Assembly: GCA_028711925.1 (NCBI GenBank)
Contig: JAQTRH010000049.1
Span: forward strand, 1 to 7,116
From: Candidatus Nanoarchaeia archaeon
GTDB taxonomy: Archaea > Nanobdellota > Nanobdellia > Woesearchaeales > CG1-02-33-12
DNA: 7,116 bases
Reading direction: 5' to 3'
The position numbers and the translations under genes were made by a program. Below are positions 1 to 5,482 of the stretch, piece by piece. Under the pieces are notes generated by a model. It saw only the letters and a program-made list of their open reading frames with translations, searched no databases and had not been told where the DNA came from. Position 1 is the first letter of the stretch; each line of letters opens with the position of its first letter.

Positions 1-938
1 GCCATAAAATACTTTGTCTCAAACTTAAACTTTGGCATATAAACATCTACTTGTGTTTTATGAAGCATGCCTTTTAATTCATTTAATTTTTCATTGTTTA
101 TATCAATTGATTCTAAATCTTCTTTTGGAAGAATTACAAGCATTGATAATTCATTTCCTTCATAAGGCATCTCAATTATCTGCATTTCGTTTGTCTCAGC
201 ATAATTGAATTCTGCTTTATCTCCTGTCAAGCTCATCATATCTACCTTAACTGTCTTTTCAGGGCTTACTTTAAAATCAGCTTCCCTTGTTTTACTTTTG
301 TCAAACTGCAAAACCCAGTCTCCCTTGAAATAAATTGCATTAGTTAAAACAAGCCTTGTATCATAGGTTATTGCATCTTGAGGCATCAAATCCTTTATCT
401 TGTTTCTTGTTTTATCCTCAACCCAGTTATTTATCGTTAACCTTGATTTTTCAGTTTCACCCATAAAATCAAGATTAGTTACATCACCATCATAATACCT
501 TTTTATTGTGCTGAAGTATTCATCTAAGAATTTATAGTCTTTTTGGGCCCACAAAGCATTTGCAGTTGAAAGCTCATACTCTTTATTTCCAATGTTCATG
601 TTGTTGTAGAGCCTTGCAAAGGCAGGCCTTCTTACATCTTCATCAGGAAAGTGAAACACTTGTTTTATTTCATCTGCTGTCTGGCCTCTTGCTCCCTCAT
701 AAGTCATTGCCATTGCGGTTGATATGCTGTAAGGCGAGAAAAATATATTGCCCTGCTTTTCATCCTTGTATTTCGAGTAAAGATCAAATGCAAATTCGTT
801 GTTTGCGTCAACAACTTCATTAACCTTTTCTGGCGTTGCTTCGCTGTCATCCTTCAGCTCTGCCTTAACAATGCATCCAGATAAAAAACCACACAAAATA
901 ATTAATATTAGTCCGATTGAAATATAGTTTTGTTGCAT
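1..938 (-). CDS. Serpin-family protease inhibitor, lipoprotein, C-terminus beyond window
   Basis: An open frame runs from ATG at 938 to the left edge, giving 312 residues and no stop. Residues 6-18 are a hydrophobic signal segment followed by a lipobox, L19-S-G-C22, so the mature protein should be exported and lipid-anchored at Cys22. The serpin fold is clear: NIFFSPYSIS (about 64-73) leading into TYEGARGQTADEI (79-91), NWVEDKTRNKI (171-181), LTNAIYFKGDW (198-208) and a strand region LSMLVILPKE (264-273). Serpins trap serine or cysteine proteases by conformational change. The reactive-centre loop and the C-terminal serpin signature fall in the missing part (about 100 residues, from usual family length), so neither inhibitory activity nor target protease can be judged. 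The start is supported by a TATA-like box at 961-970, fitting a leaderless transcript. The family call is very secure; outside-surface protection against foreign or self proteases is inference. Confidence 0.93.
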   Translation of the reverse strand, partial: MQQNYISIGLILIILCGFLSGCIVKAELKDDSEATPEKVNEVVDANNEFAFDLYSKYKDEKQGNIFFSPYSISTAMAMTYEGARGQTADEIKQVFHFPDEDVRRPAFARLYNNMNIGNKEYELSTANALWAQKDYKFLDEYFSTIKRYYDGDVTNLDFMGETEKSRLTINNWVEDKTRNKIKDLMPQDAITYDTRLVLTNAIYFKGDWVLQFDKSKTREADFKVSPEKTVKVDMMSLTGDKAEFNYAETNEMQIIEMPYEGNELSMLVILPKEDLESIDINNEKLNELKGMLHKTQVDVYMPKFKFETKYFM

Positions 939-960
939 TTTATTTATTGTAGAATTAATC

Positions 961-970
961 TTTATAAAAA
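961..970 (-). promoter_or_regulatory. TATA box of the serpin gene (leaderless promoter)
   Basis: On the minus strand this reads TTTTTATAAA. Its centre is about 27 nt upstream of the ATG at 938, the usual archaeal distance from TATA box to transcription start, so the mRNA probably begins at or very near the start codon. No Shine-Dalgarno motif lies between. Confidence 0.55.
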
Positions 971-1018
971 GATTTTGCTTTATTTAGCTTCAAACCGAAA
1001 TAAGAACTGGAAGAAACT

Positions 1019-1387
1019 TTATTCAATCTTTAATGCTTTCATTATTTTATCAAGTTTTTCATTAATCATATTAAGGCCGTTGCCAGAAATATCACCAGAA
1101 CTTAATTTATTCTTTTTTGCAAAGCATTCATCACAGTAAACAGGCTTAGTTGAGGTTGGCTTGAAAGGAACTTCGCATTCTTTTCCGCACGAAGAGCATA
1201 TAACCTTGGTCATCTCAGCTTCACGCCTTTTTCTGTCGCGATTATCAGAGTCTCTCCTTGGATTTCTTCTTCCTTCTCTGTGTACATCTTCAAAACTTCT
1301 TTTGTCTCTGTTGTCTCTCCTTGGACGACTATCTTTATTAAAATCTCTTTTACCTTTTCTTTCTGTTGAATTTTCAAATCTTGCCAT
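1019..1387 (-). CDS. CxxC-x17-CxxC zinc-ribbon protein with charged disordered N-terminus
   Basis: This 122-residue protein has three parts. Residues 1-58 are dominated by Arg, Asp, Lys, Glu and Asn, with repeated RRD/RDN/NRD-like units and few hydrophobic residues, so they are probably disordered. Residues 64-88 form a zinc ribbon: C64-S-S-C, then exactly 17 residues including VPFKP and KPVY, then C-D-E-C. The last 20 residues (NMINEKLDKIMKALKIE) look like a short amphipathic or coiled-coil helix that could mediate self-association. The ribbon matches the small CxxC-x17-CxxC family seen in many DPANN and candidate-phyla genomes, whose function is unknown to me. The Arg-rich tail suggests RNA or DNA binding, which is inference. 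The gene stands alone, transcribed away from the HAD gene; the 81 nt after its stop contain the serpin promoter. The ATG at 1387 is chosen because it is the first ATG after a well-placed TATA box. Confidence 0.88.
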   Translation of the reverse strand: MARFENSTERKGKRDFNKDSRPRRDNRDKRSFEDVHREGRRNPRRDSDNRDRKRREAEMTKVICSSCGKECEVPFKPTSTKPVYCDECFAKKNKLSSGDISGNGLNMINEKLDKIMKALKIE

Positions 1388-1406
1388 GAATACATAAATT
1401 CAAGTG

Positions 1407-1416
1407 ATTATATAAA
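1407..1416 (-). promoter_or_regulatory. TATA box of the zinc-ribbon gene
   Basis: On the minus strand this reads TTTATATAAT, centred about 25 nt upstream of the ATG at 1387. No Shine-Dalgarno motif lies between, so the transcript is probably leaderless. It is half of a divergent promoter region (1388-1555) shared with the HAD gene; the middle of that region is AT-rich and shows no other feature I can support. Confidence 0.5.
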
Positions 1417-1523
1417 CTTATGCAAAATTTCTGGGAATGATGAAAAATAGTATTAGTAAGATATAATAAAAAGTTGATTATTATAGAATTATGAATCTTT
1501 CTTATTTAAATTAATTTTGGCAA

Positions 1524-1533
1524 TATTTATATA
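1524..1533 (+). promoter_or_regulatory. TATA box of the HAD phosphatase gene
   Basis: The sequence TATTTATATA is centred about 27 nt upstream of the ATG at 1556. As with the serpin and zinc-ribbon genes, there is no Shine-Dalgarno motif, which suggests a leaderless mRNA. The position also supports ATG 1556 over the in-frame TTG at 1517, which lies upstream of this box. Confidence 0.55.
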
Positions 1534-1555
1534 CTCTTTCTATGATATTATAAGC

Positions 1556-2191
1556 ATGATAAAGGCAATTATTTTTGATTTTGACATGACCCTGATTGAT
1601 TCACGTAGTGTGGCAAGCAAAGCAATAAGGGATATGAGAAATAAATATAAATTGGATATTGGAATGACTGAAAAAGAAATTTGGGATGGGTCTCATGTAT
1701 CATTAATGAAGAAAATAGCAGAGATTAACCATAACAAGTATTCATGGGAGAAAATAAATAAATTGAATAAAAAAATATTAAACAATCATTATTAAAAATG
1801 CATTATCAATGATTTAGAAGATCTAATAACAATAATAGAAGAAGGAATATATTTTGGAATTGTTTCAAGCAATTCAGGGGAAGTTATCAACAATGTCTTA
1901 AACAGGAATGGAAATGACAGACTGGAATTTGCAGATATTTTTGGGATTGAGGATTTTAAAAGCCATTCCTCAAAATCAGGTGTAATAAAATCAATAGTTG
2001 AAAAATATGGGTTTGATAAGGATGAAGTTATGTATGTTGGAGATAGTGATAAGGATATAATCAACGCAAAAGAAGCAGGAGTCATTCCTGTTGGCGTTGT
2101 ATCAGGGCTGCACAAACACGAAGAATTAAAGAAAGCTGGAGCTAGAATAATAATCAACAGATTAAAAGATATTAAAGAACATCTCAAATAA
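1556..2191 (+). pseudogene. HAD-family hydrolase (phosphatase) interrupted by one in-frame stop
   Basis: The 212-codon frame has all four motifs of haloacid dehalogenase phosphatases. Motif I is DFDMTL at residues 8-13, with nucleophile D8 and acid/base D10. Motif II is VSSNS (103-107), the motif III lysine is probably K140, and motif IV is GDSDKD (162-167) for Mg2+. Such enzymes hydrolyse small phosphate esters such as phosphoglycolate or sugar phosphates; the substrate cannot be read from the sequence. Codon 80 (1793-1795) is TAA, and the same frame continues unbroken to TAA at 2189-2191. The upstream piece (79 residues) has motif I and part of the cap; the downstream piece has the rest and no nearby in-frame start. 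Neither half should be active alone. The motifs are intact, so the stop is recent, a sequence error, or read through. ATG 1556 is chosen because MIKAIIFDFD is a canonical HAD N-terminus. Confidence 0.85.
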
Positions 2192-2199
2192 AATTAGCT

Positions 2200-2214
2200 T
2201 TTCAAATTTTGAAA
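2200..2214. repeat. Small palindrome between convergent genes
   Basis: TTTCAAA and TTTGAAA form a perfect 7-bp inverted repeat around a single central T. It lies in the 39-bp gap between the convergent HAD and EncFtn genes. With such a short loop it is AT-rich and weak as a hairpin; it may assist termination or be chance in AT-rich DNA. Confidence 0.35.
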
Positions 2215-2216
2215 TT

Positions 2217-2230
2217 AAAAAAATAAAAAA
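2217..2230 (-). terminator. Oligo-T terminator of the EncFtn gene
   Basis: Immediately after the EncFtn stop codon the minus strand carries T6-A-T7. Archaeal RNA polymerase terminates on such oligo-T tracts in the non-template strand without needing a hairpin. Confidence 0.5.
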
Positions 2231-2515
2231 TTACTCTTCAAGGCTTGATATGTCTTCTTTTTCAGCAAAAAGGTATTCCTTTAGCTCTTTTGCAAAGTTC
2301 TTATCATGCTGCCTTATCCATTCCAAAATCATAGCAGCATGCTCTTTTTCCTCGTTTGCATTGTGCACTAATATCTTTTTCAAATTTTCATCAGTGCATA
2401 CATCTGCTCTCTGATTATACCAGTCAGTTGCCTCAAGCTCTTCTTTCAATGAGTCAATTGCCCTTTTCATATCAAGTGTTTTATCTTTTAGCTTATTTCT
2501 ATCTTCATGCAACAT
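2231..2515 (-). CDS. Encapsulated-ferritin-like protein (EncFtn), iron oxidation
   Basis: This 94-residue protein matches the encapsulated ferritin family, half-length ferritin-like proteins that build an iron ferroxidase site across a dimer interface and normally work inside encapsulin shells. The EELEATDWYNQRAD stretch (25-38) and the HNANEEKEHAAMILEW stretch (51-66) are typical. From memory of the Rhodospirillum rubrum protein with an offset of six, the ferroxidase ligands E32, E62 and H65 align with E26, E56 and H59, and the entry-site E31, E34 and W38 with E25, E28 and W32; all are present. The C-terminus DISSLEE is acidic and only loosely like an encapsulin cargo peptide (hydrophobic-x-S-L). 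No encapsulin gene is in the window. A Shine-Dalgarno motif (GGGTGG) lies 4 nt before ATG 2515. The gene is divergent from the small membrane protein gene. The family is very likely; cargo status is open. Confidence 0.9.
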   Translation of the reverse strand: MLHEDRNKLKDKTLDMKRAIDSLKEELEATDWYNQRADVCTDENLKKILVHNANEEKEHAAMILEWIRQHDKNFAKELKEYLFAEKEDISSLEE

Positions 2516-2519
2516 TTTA

Positions 2520-2525
2520 CCACCC
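2520..2525 (-). promoter_or_regulatory. Shine-Dalgarno site of the EncFtn gene
   Basis: GGGTGG on the minus strand, 4 nt before the ATG at 2515, can pair with the anti-Shine-Dalgarno sequence CACCUCC through G-U pairing. It supports ATG 2515 as the start. Confidence 0.5.
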
Positions 2526-2546
2526 TTACTGAGCTTGTTTTATTAG

Positions 2547-2555
2547 TATATAAAA
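2547..2555 (-). promoter_or_regulatory. TATA box of the EncFtn gene
   Basis: On the minus strand this reads TTTTATATA. It is centred about 36 nt upstream of ATG 2515, predicting a leader of roughly 10 nt that is just long enough to hold the Shine-Dalgarno site. Confidence 0.5.
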
Positions 2556-2583
2556 CTTTTCAAATTAGTCTATTAAAAGAAAG

Positions 2584-2593
2584 TTTTAAATAT
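2584..2593 (+). promoter_or_regulatory. Probable TATA box of the small membrane protein gene
   Basis: TTTTAAATAT is centred about 40 nt upstream of ATG 2629, predicting a leader of about 13 nt that begins close to the Shine-Dalgarno site. It sits some 37 bp from the EncFtn TATA box on the opposite strand, so the two promoters share the 113-bp intergenic region 2516-2628. Confidence 0.4.
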
Positions 2594-2613
2594 AGAATTA
2601 GCTTGAGGAACAT

Positions 2614-2622
2614 AAAGGAGGT
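2614..2622 (+). promoter_or_regulatory. Strong Shine-Dalgarno site of the small membrane protein gene
   Basis: AAAGGAGGT lies 6 nt before ATG 2629. It is the best ribosome binding site in the window and shows that this organism's 16S 3' end can use canonical pairing. It confirms the start of a gene short enough to be doubted otherwise. Confidence 0.8.
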
Positions 2623-2628
2623 ATTAAA

Positions 2629-2814
2629 ATGGTGAATTACGGAGGAGGTTTAATAGGAATTATTGCACTTGTGTGTGCAATTTGGGTAATATACGATGTG
2701 TGGACAAACAACAAGAAATTAAGTAGCGGAGCAAAGATTGTTTGGACAATATTTGCTGTATTGTTCAACATAATTACTGCAATTGTATATTACTTTATCG
2801 GAAAGAAAAAATAA
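2629..2814 (+). CDS. Small two-helix membrane protein, PLDc_N-like
   Basis: This 61-residue protein has two hydrophobic segments, about residues 7-25 and 38-57, separated by a polar loop (TNNKKLSSGAK), and ends in KKK. The layout of an N-terminal helix, a short basic loop, a K-x-x-W at the start of helix 2, and a closing Y-Y-F-I-G-K matches the small stand-alone proteins related to the N-terminal segment of phospholipase D/cardiolipin synthase (PLDc_N). Members act as short membrane proteins of uncertain role and have no catalytic site; none is visible here. By the positive-inside rule, both the loop and the C-terminus carry positive charge, so topology is ambiguous. The strong Shine-Dalgarno site and the oligo-T tract after the stop indicate a real, single-gene transcription unit. 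Function is unknown. Confidence 0.8.
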   Translation: MVNYGGGLIGIIALVCAIWVIYDVWTNNKKLSSGAKIVWTIFAVLFNIITAIVYYFIGKKK

Positions 2815-2815
2815 A
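2802..2815 (-). terminator. Possible oligo-T terminator of the antiporter/Ca2+-ATPase operon
   Basis: The minus strand carries TTTATTTTTTCTTT about 30 nt after the ATPase stop codon, overlapping the end of the convergent small membrane protein gene. It is a plausible archaeal terminator, but weaker evidence than the plus-strand tract beside it. Confidence 0.3.
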
Positions 2816-2835
2816 TTATTTTTTTATTTTTTATT
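2816..2835 (+). terminator. Oligo-T terminator of the small membrane protein gene
   Basis: TTATTTTTTTATTTTTTATT begins 2 nt after the TAA at 2812-2814. This long T-rich tract is a typical archaeal intrinsic terminator. Confidence 0.6.
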
Positions 2836-2844
2836 AATCAATTT

Positions 2845-5481
2845 CTAATTCAGTTTTAGGAATTTTGCTCTGTAGTTAACTTTCTTTAATATGTCAAGGA
2901 TGAGTGATAGTAAAAATCCAAATCCTATTGCAATAATCCAATCTATAAGGGGAATTGGGACAGTTTCAAATACTTGATTTAATGGAGTATAAATTATAGC
3001 CACTGTCGCGATTAAGGAAACAGCGGAAGCTATGACCAAATAAAGATTAACAAATGGTGACCTGTTTAGTGTTGTTTTTCTGAAGCTTCTGAAATTAAAT
3101 GCCCCTACCACCTCTAAAATTATCAGGGTTAAAAGCGCTGTTGTTCTTGCATCTTCTACTGACTGCCCTAAATAATTAAATGCAAAGTAAAAGGTTGCTA
3201 AAACAAATACTGTCATCAGGGTTCCTACAAATACCAGGAGCTTGACAAATTCCTTATTGAGCAGGTTTGTATCTTTCCTTGGCTTTGCATCCATTATGTC
3301 TTCTGAGGACTTGTTTAGCCCAAGTGTTATTGCAGGAAGATTATCTGTAACTATATTCATGAATAATATCTGCAGGGCCAAAAGAAGAGGAAAGGGCCAC
3401 CCAAAAAAAGGAATCAGCAATACCCCGAAAAAGAGTATCATGAGTTCTGAATAGTTGCATGAAAGCTGATATGTTACAAACTTTCTTATATTGTTAAATA
3501 TAGTCCTTCCTTCTTTGATTGCATCAACCAACGTTACAAAATTATCATCCTTTAAAGTTAAGTCGGCAACAGACCTTGAAACATCTGTTCCGTTTTTTCC
3601 CATTGCAACACCAATATGGGCTTCCTTTAATGCAGGAGCATCATTTACACCGTCACCGGTCATTGTTACAATTTCGCCGTGTTCTATCAATGCCCTCACA
3701 ATTCTCAGCTTATGTTCTGGCTTGACCCTTGAAAAAATTACTGTGTTTTTTATTTTCCTGAAAAATTCTTTGTCAGAAAGATTATCAATCTCATATCCTT
3801 CTATTATTTTTCCTGAATTAAGCCCAATCTGTTTTGCTATGGATAGCGCAGTTTCTTTGTCATCACCAGTTATCATTTTTATTTTTATTCCAGCTCTTTT
3901 GCATTTCAGGAGAGCATCTTTAATGCCTTCTCTTGGAGGGTCTTCCATTCCAACAAACCCCAGGAAAACAAAACCATCTTCTTTTATGCCTGAATCTCTT
4001 GTTTCTTTATAAGCAAATGAAAGGGTCCTGAATGCGCTGGAAGCCATCTTCTTTTTTTCTTTTAGTATTTTCTTTTTGTCTTTCTCAAGAAGCCTGAATA
4101 CACCATTATTTTTTTGGATGTGGGTGCACTTTTCAAGAATATATTCCAATGCCCCTTTAGTGTACACTATCTTTTTTCCCCTTTCCTTGCAAAGCACAGA
4201 CATCATCTTTCTTTCAGAGGAGAAGGGAATTTCATCAATTCTTGGATCAAAGTCCTCTTTGTATACATCTGCTTTTGATGCCATAACCAGAAGGGCAGCT
4301 TCTGTAGGAGTTCCAAGAATCTGAAAAATCTTGTCTTCACCTGTTCTTTTTATGCTTGAGTCATTGCATTGCACTGCCGCCTTTAAAATAAGGTTCATGT
4401 TTTTATTTTTTAAAGGGTCAATCCTGGCCTTGTTTTTCAGGAAATTGCCATTTCCCTCATATCCCACCCCTGTAACATCAACTGTCTTGTTATCAAGAAA
4501 AATTTTCTTGACAGTCATCTCACCTTTTGTTATTGTCCCTGTCTTATCTGTGCAGATTATTGTTGTTTCACCAAGTGTTTCAATTATCGACATCCTGTTT
4601 ACTATTGCGTTTTTTCTGGCCATCCTTAATGAACCTGCTGAAAGCGTGGTGGTAAGGACAACTGGAAATCCCTCAGGAAATGCCGAAACGCACATAGCTA
4701 TTATTAAAGTCATAAGACCTACCCAATCCATTTCTGAAACTTCTGATTGGAATAAGATTATAATTCCTGTAAGAGAATCCATGACAACTGCTATGAGCGC
4801 CATATATTTAGAAATCAGGTTTACTTTCTTTTGCAGAGGAAGCTGTTTTTCTGCCGTTGATATCATCCCAGCTATTTTTCCAAAGCTGGTTTTCATACCT
4901 GTGCTAACTACTTTTGCAGTGCATTTTCCGTCAACTATAAATGAACCTGCAAAAAGCTGGTTTTCCTTTGAAGCCTTTTTAATATTTCTTGTTGCAGATT
5001 TTTTTATATCATCTGATTCTCCTGTTAAAACAGCTTCATTAACCAAAAGGTTTTTTTCAGATAGTATCACGCAGTCTGCAGGAATCTTTTCCCCATTCCT
5101 CAAGGAGATTACATCGCCTGGGACAAGTTGCCTAGTTGGAATCTCTTTTTCAGCGCCCTCCCTGAACACGATTGTGACAGGCATTACCATTTCCTTTAGT
5201 TTTTCAATGGACTTTTCTGCCTTGTATTCCTGCAAGAATCCTGTTGCTATAACAACTAAGATAACAACAAGAATAACATAGGCAGTAACCGATTTTCCAA
5301 CAAAAAAAGAAACAAGCATTGCAAACAACAGCAAGTATACTATAAAGTTGTTTTTTACCTGCCTTAAAAGTATAGTAAACAGTGAGGTTTTCCCAATATC
5401 CCTTATCTCATTAAAACCGTATTGTTCAAGTCTTTTCTTGGCCTCTTTTTCTGTTAACCCTTCAATTGTTTTTTTAGCCAT
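2845..5481 (-). CDS. Ca2+-transporting P-type ATPase (SERCA/PMR1 type)
   Basis: An ATP-driven cation pump of 878 residues, usual for the family. From ATG 5481 the order is: N-terminal cytoplasmic region (GLTEKEAKKRL, 8-18), M1-M2, actuator TGES (153-156), M4 with PEGFP (269-273, usually PEGLP), phosphorylation site DKTGT with D312, nucleotide-binding KGA (442-444), TGDD (538-541), hinge GDGVNDAP (609-616), then M5-M10. Against SERCA, the Ca2+ ligands are conserved: E270 in M4, N676 and E679 in M5 (SCNYSEL), N709, T712 and D713 in M6 (NIVTDNLP), and E790 in M8 (ILEVVGAFN). Both calcium sites therefore look intact, so Ca2+ export is likely; Mn2+ is possible. ATG 5481 begins 1 nt after the antiporter stop, suggesting translational coupling. 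An upstream in-frame ATG at 5517 would give 890 residues and a 35-nt overlap. Neither start has a clear Shine-Dalgarno site. The stop is TAG. Confidence 0.94.
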   Translation of the reverse strand: MAKKTIEGLTEKEAKKRLEQYGFNEIRDIGKTSLFTILLRQVKNNFIVYLLLFAMLVSFFVGKSVTAYVILVVILVVIATGFLQEYKAEKSIEKLKEMVMPVTIVFREGAEKEIPTRQLVPGDVISLRNGEKIPADCVILSEKNLLVNEAVLTGESDDIKKSATRNIKKASKENQLFAGSFIVDGKCTAKVVSTGMKTSFGKIAGMISTAEKQLPLQKKVNLISKYMALIAVVMDSLTGIIILFQSEVSEMDWVGLMTLIIAMCVSAFPEGFPVVLTTTLSAGSLRMARKNAIVNRMSIIETLGETTIICTDKTGTITKGEMTVKKIFLDNKTVDVTGVGYEGNGNFLKNKARIDPLKNKNMNLILKAAVQCNDSSIKRTGEDKIFQILGTPTEAALLVMASKADVYKEDFDPRIDEIPFSSERKMMSVLCKERGKKIVYTKGALEYILEKCTHIQKNNGVFRLLEKDKKKILKEKKKMASSAFRTLSFAYKETRDSGIKEDGFVFLGFVGMEDPPREGIKDALLKCKRAGIKIKMITGDDKETALSIAKQIGLNSGKIIEGYEIDNLSDKEFFRKIKNTVIFSRVKPEHKLRIVRALIEHGEIVTMTGDGVNDAPALKEAHIGVAMGKNGTDVSRSVADLTLKDDNFVTLVDAIKEGRTIFNNIRKFVTYQLSCNYSELMILFFGVLLIPFFGWPFPLLLALQILFMNIVTDNLPAITLGLNKSSEDIMDAKPRKDTNLLNKEFVKLLVFVGTLMTVFVLATFYFAFNYLGQSVEDARTTALLTLIILEVVGAFNFRSFRKTTLNRSPFVNLYLVIASAVSLIATVAIIYTPLNQVFETVPIPLIDWIIAIGFGFLLSLILDILKKVNYRAKFLKLN

Positions 5482-5482
5482 T

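Noticed and set aside
560..823. 87-residue plus-strand open frame with several cysteines
   Set aside because: Antisense to the serpin gene, whose conserved family motifs cover this interval.
1517..1519. TTG as the start of the HAD gene
   Set aside because: It lies upstream of the TATA box and adds 13 residues before the canonical MIKAIIFDFD N-terminus.
1793..1795. TAA as a sense codon in an alternative genetic code
   Set aside because: Other genes in the window (zinc ribbon, EncFtn, small membrane protein, antiporter, and the HAD end itself) terminate at TAA at the expected family lengths.
1775..1815. Frameshift as the cause of the HAD interruption
   Set aside because: The two halves are in the same frame, so a single indel cannot explain the break; two compensating indels are possible but less simple than one base change.
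1792..2187. 131-residue minus-strand open frame
   Set aside because: Antisense to the second half of the HAD gene, which has clear catalytic motifs in frame with the first half.
3491..4012. 173-residue plus-strand open frame
   Set aside because: Antisense to the hinge and nucleotide-binding region of the ATPase, with composition typical of a reverse-strand shadow.
4331..5281. 316-residue open frame on the plus strand
   Set aside because: It is antisense to the Ca2+-ATPase, whose motifs run through the entire stretch. The translation is Ser/Ile/Phe-rich, shows no family, and has no ribosome binding site.
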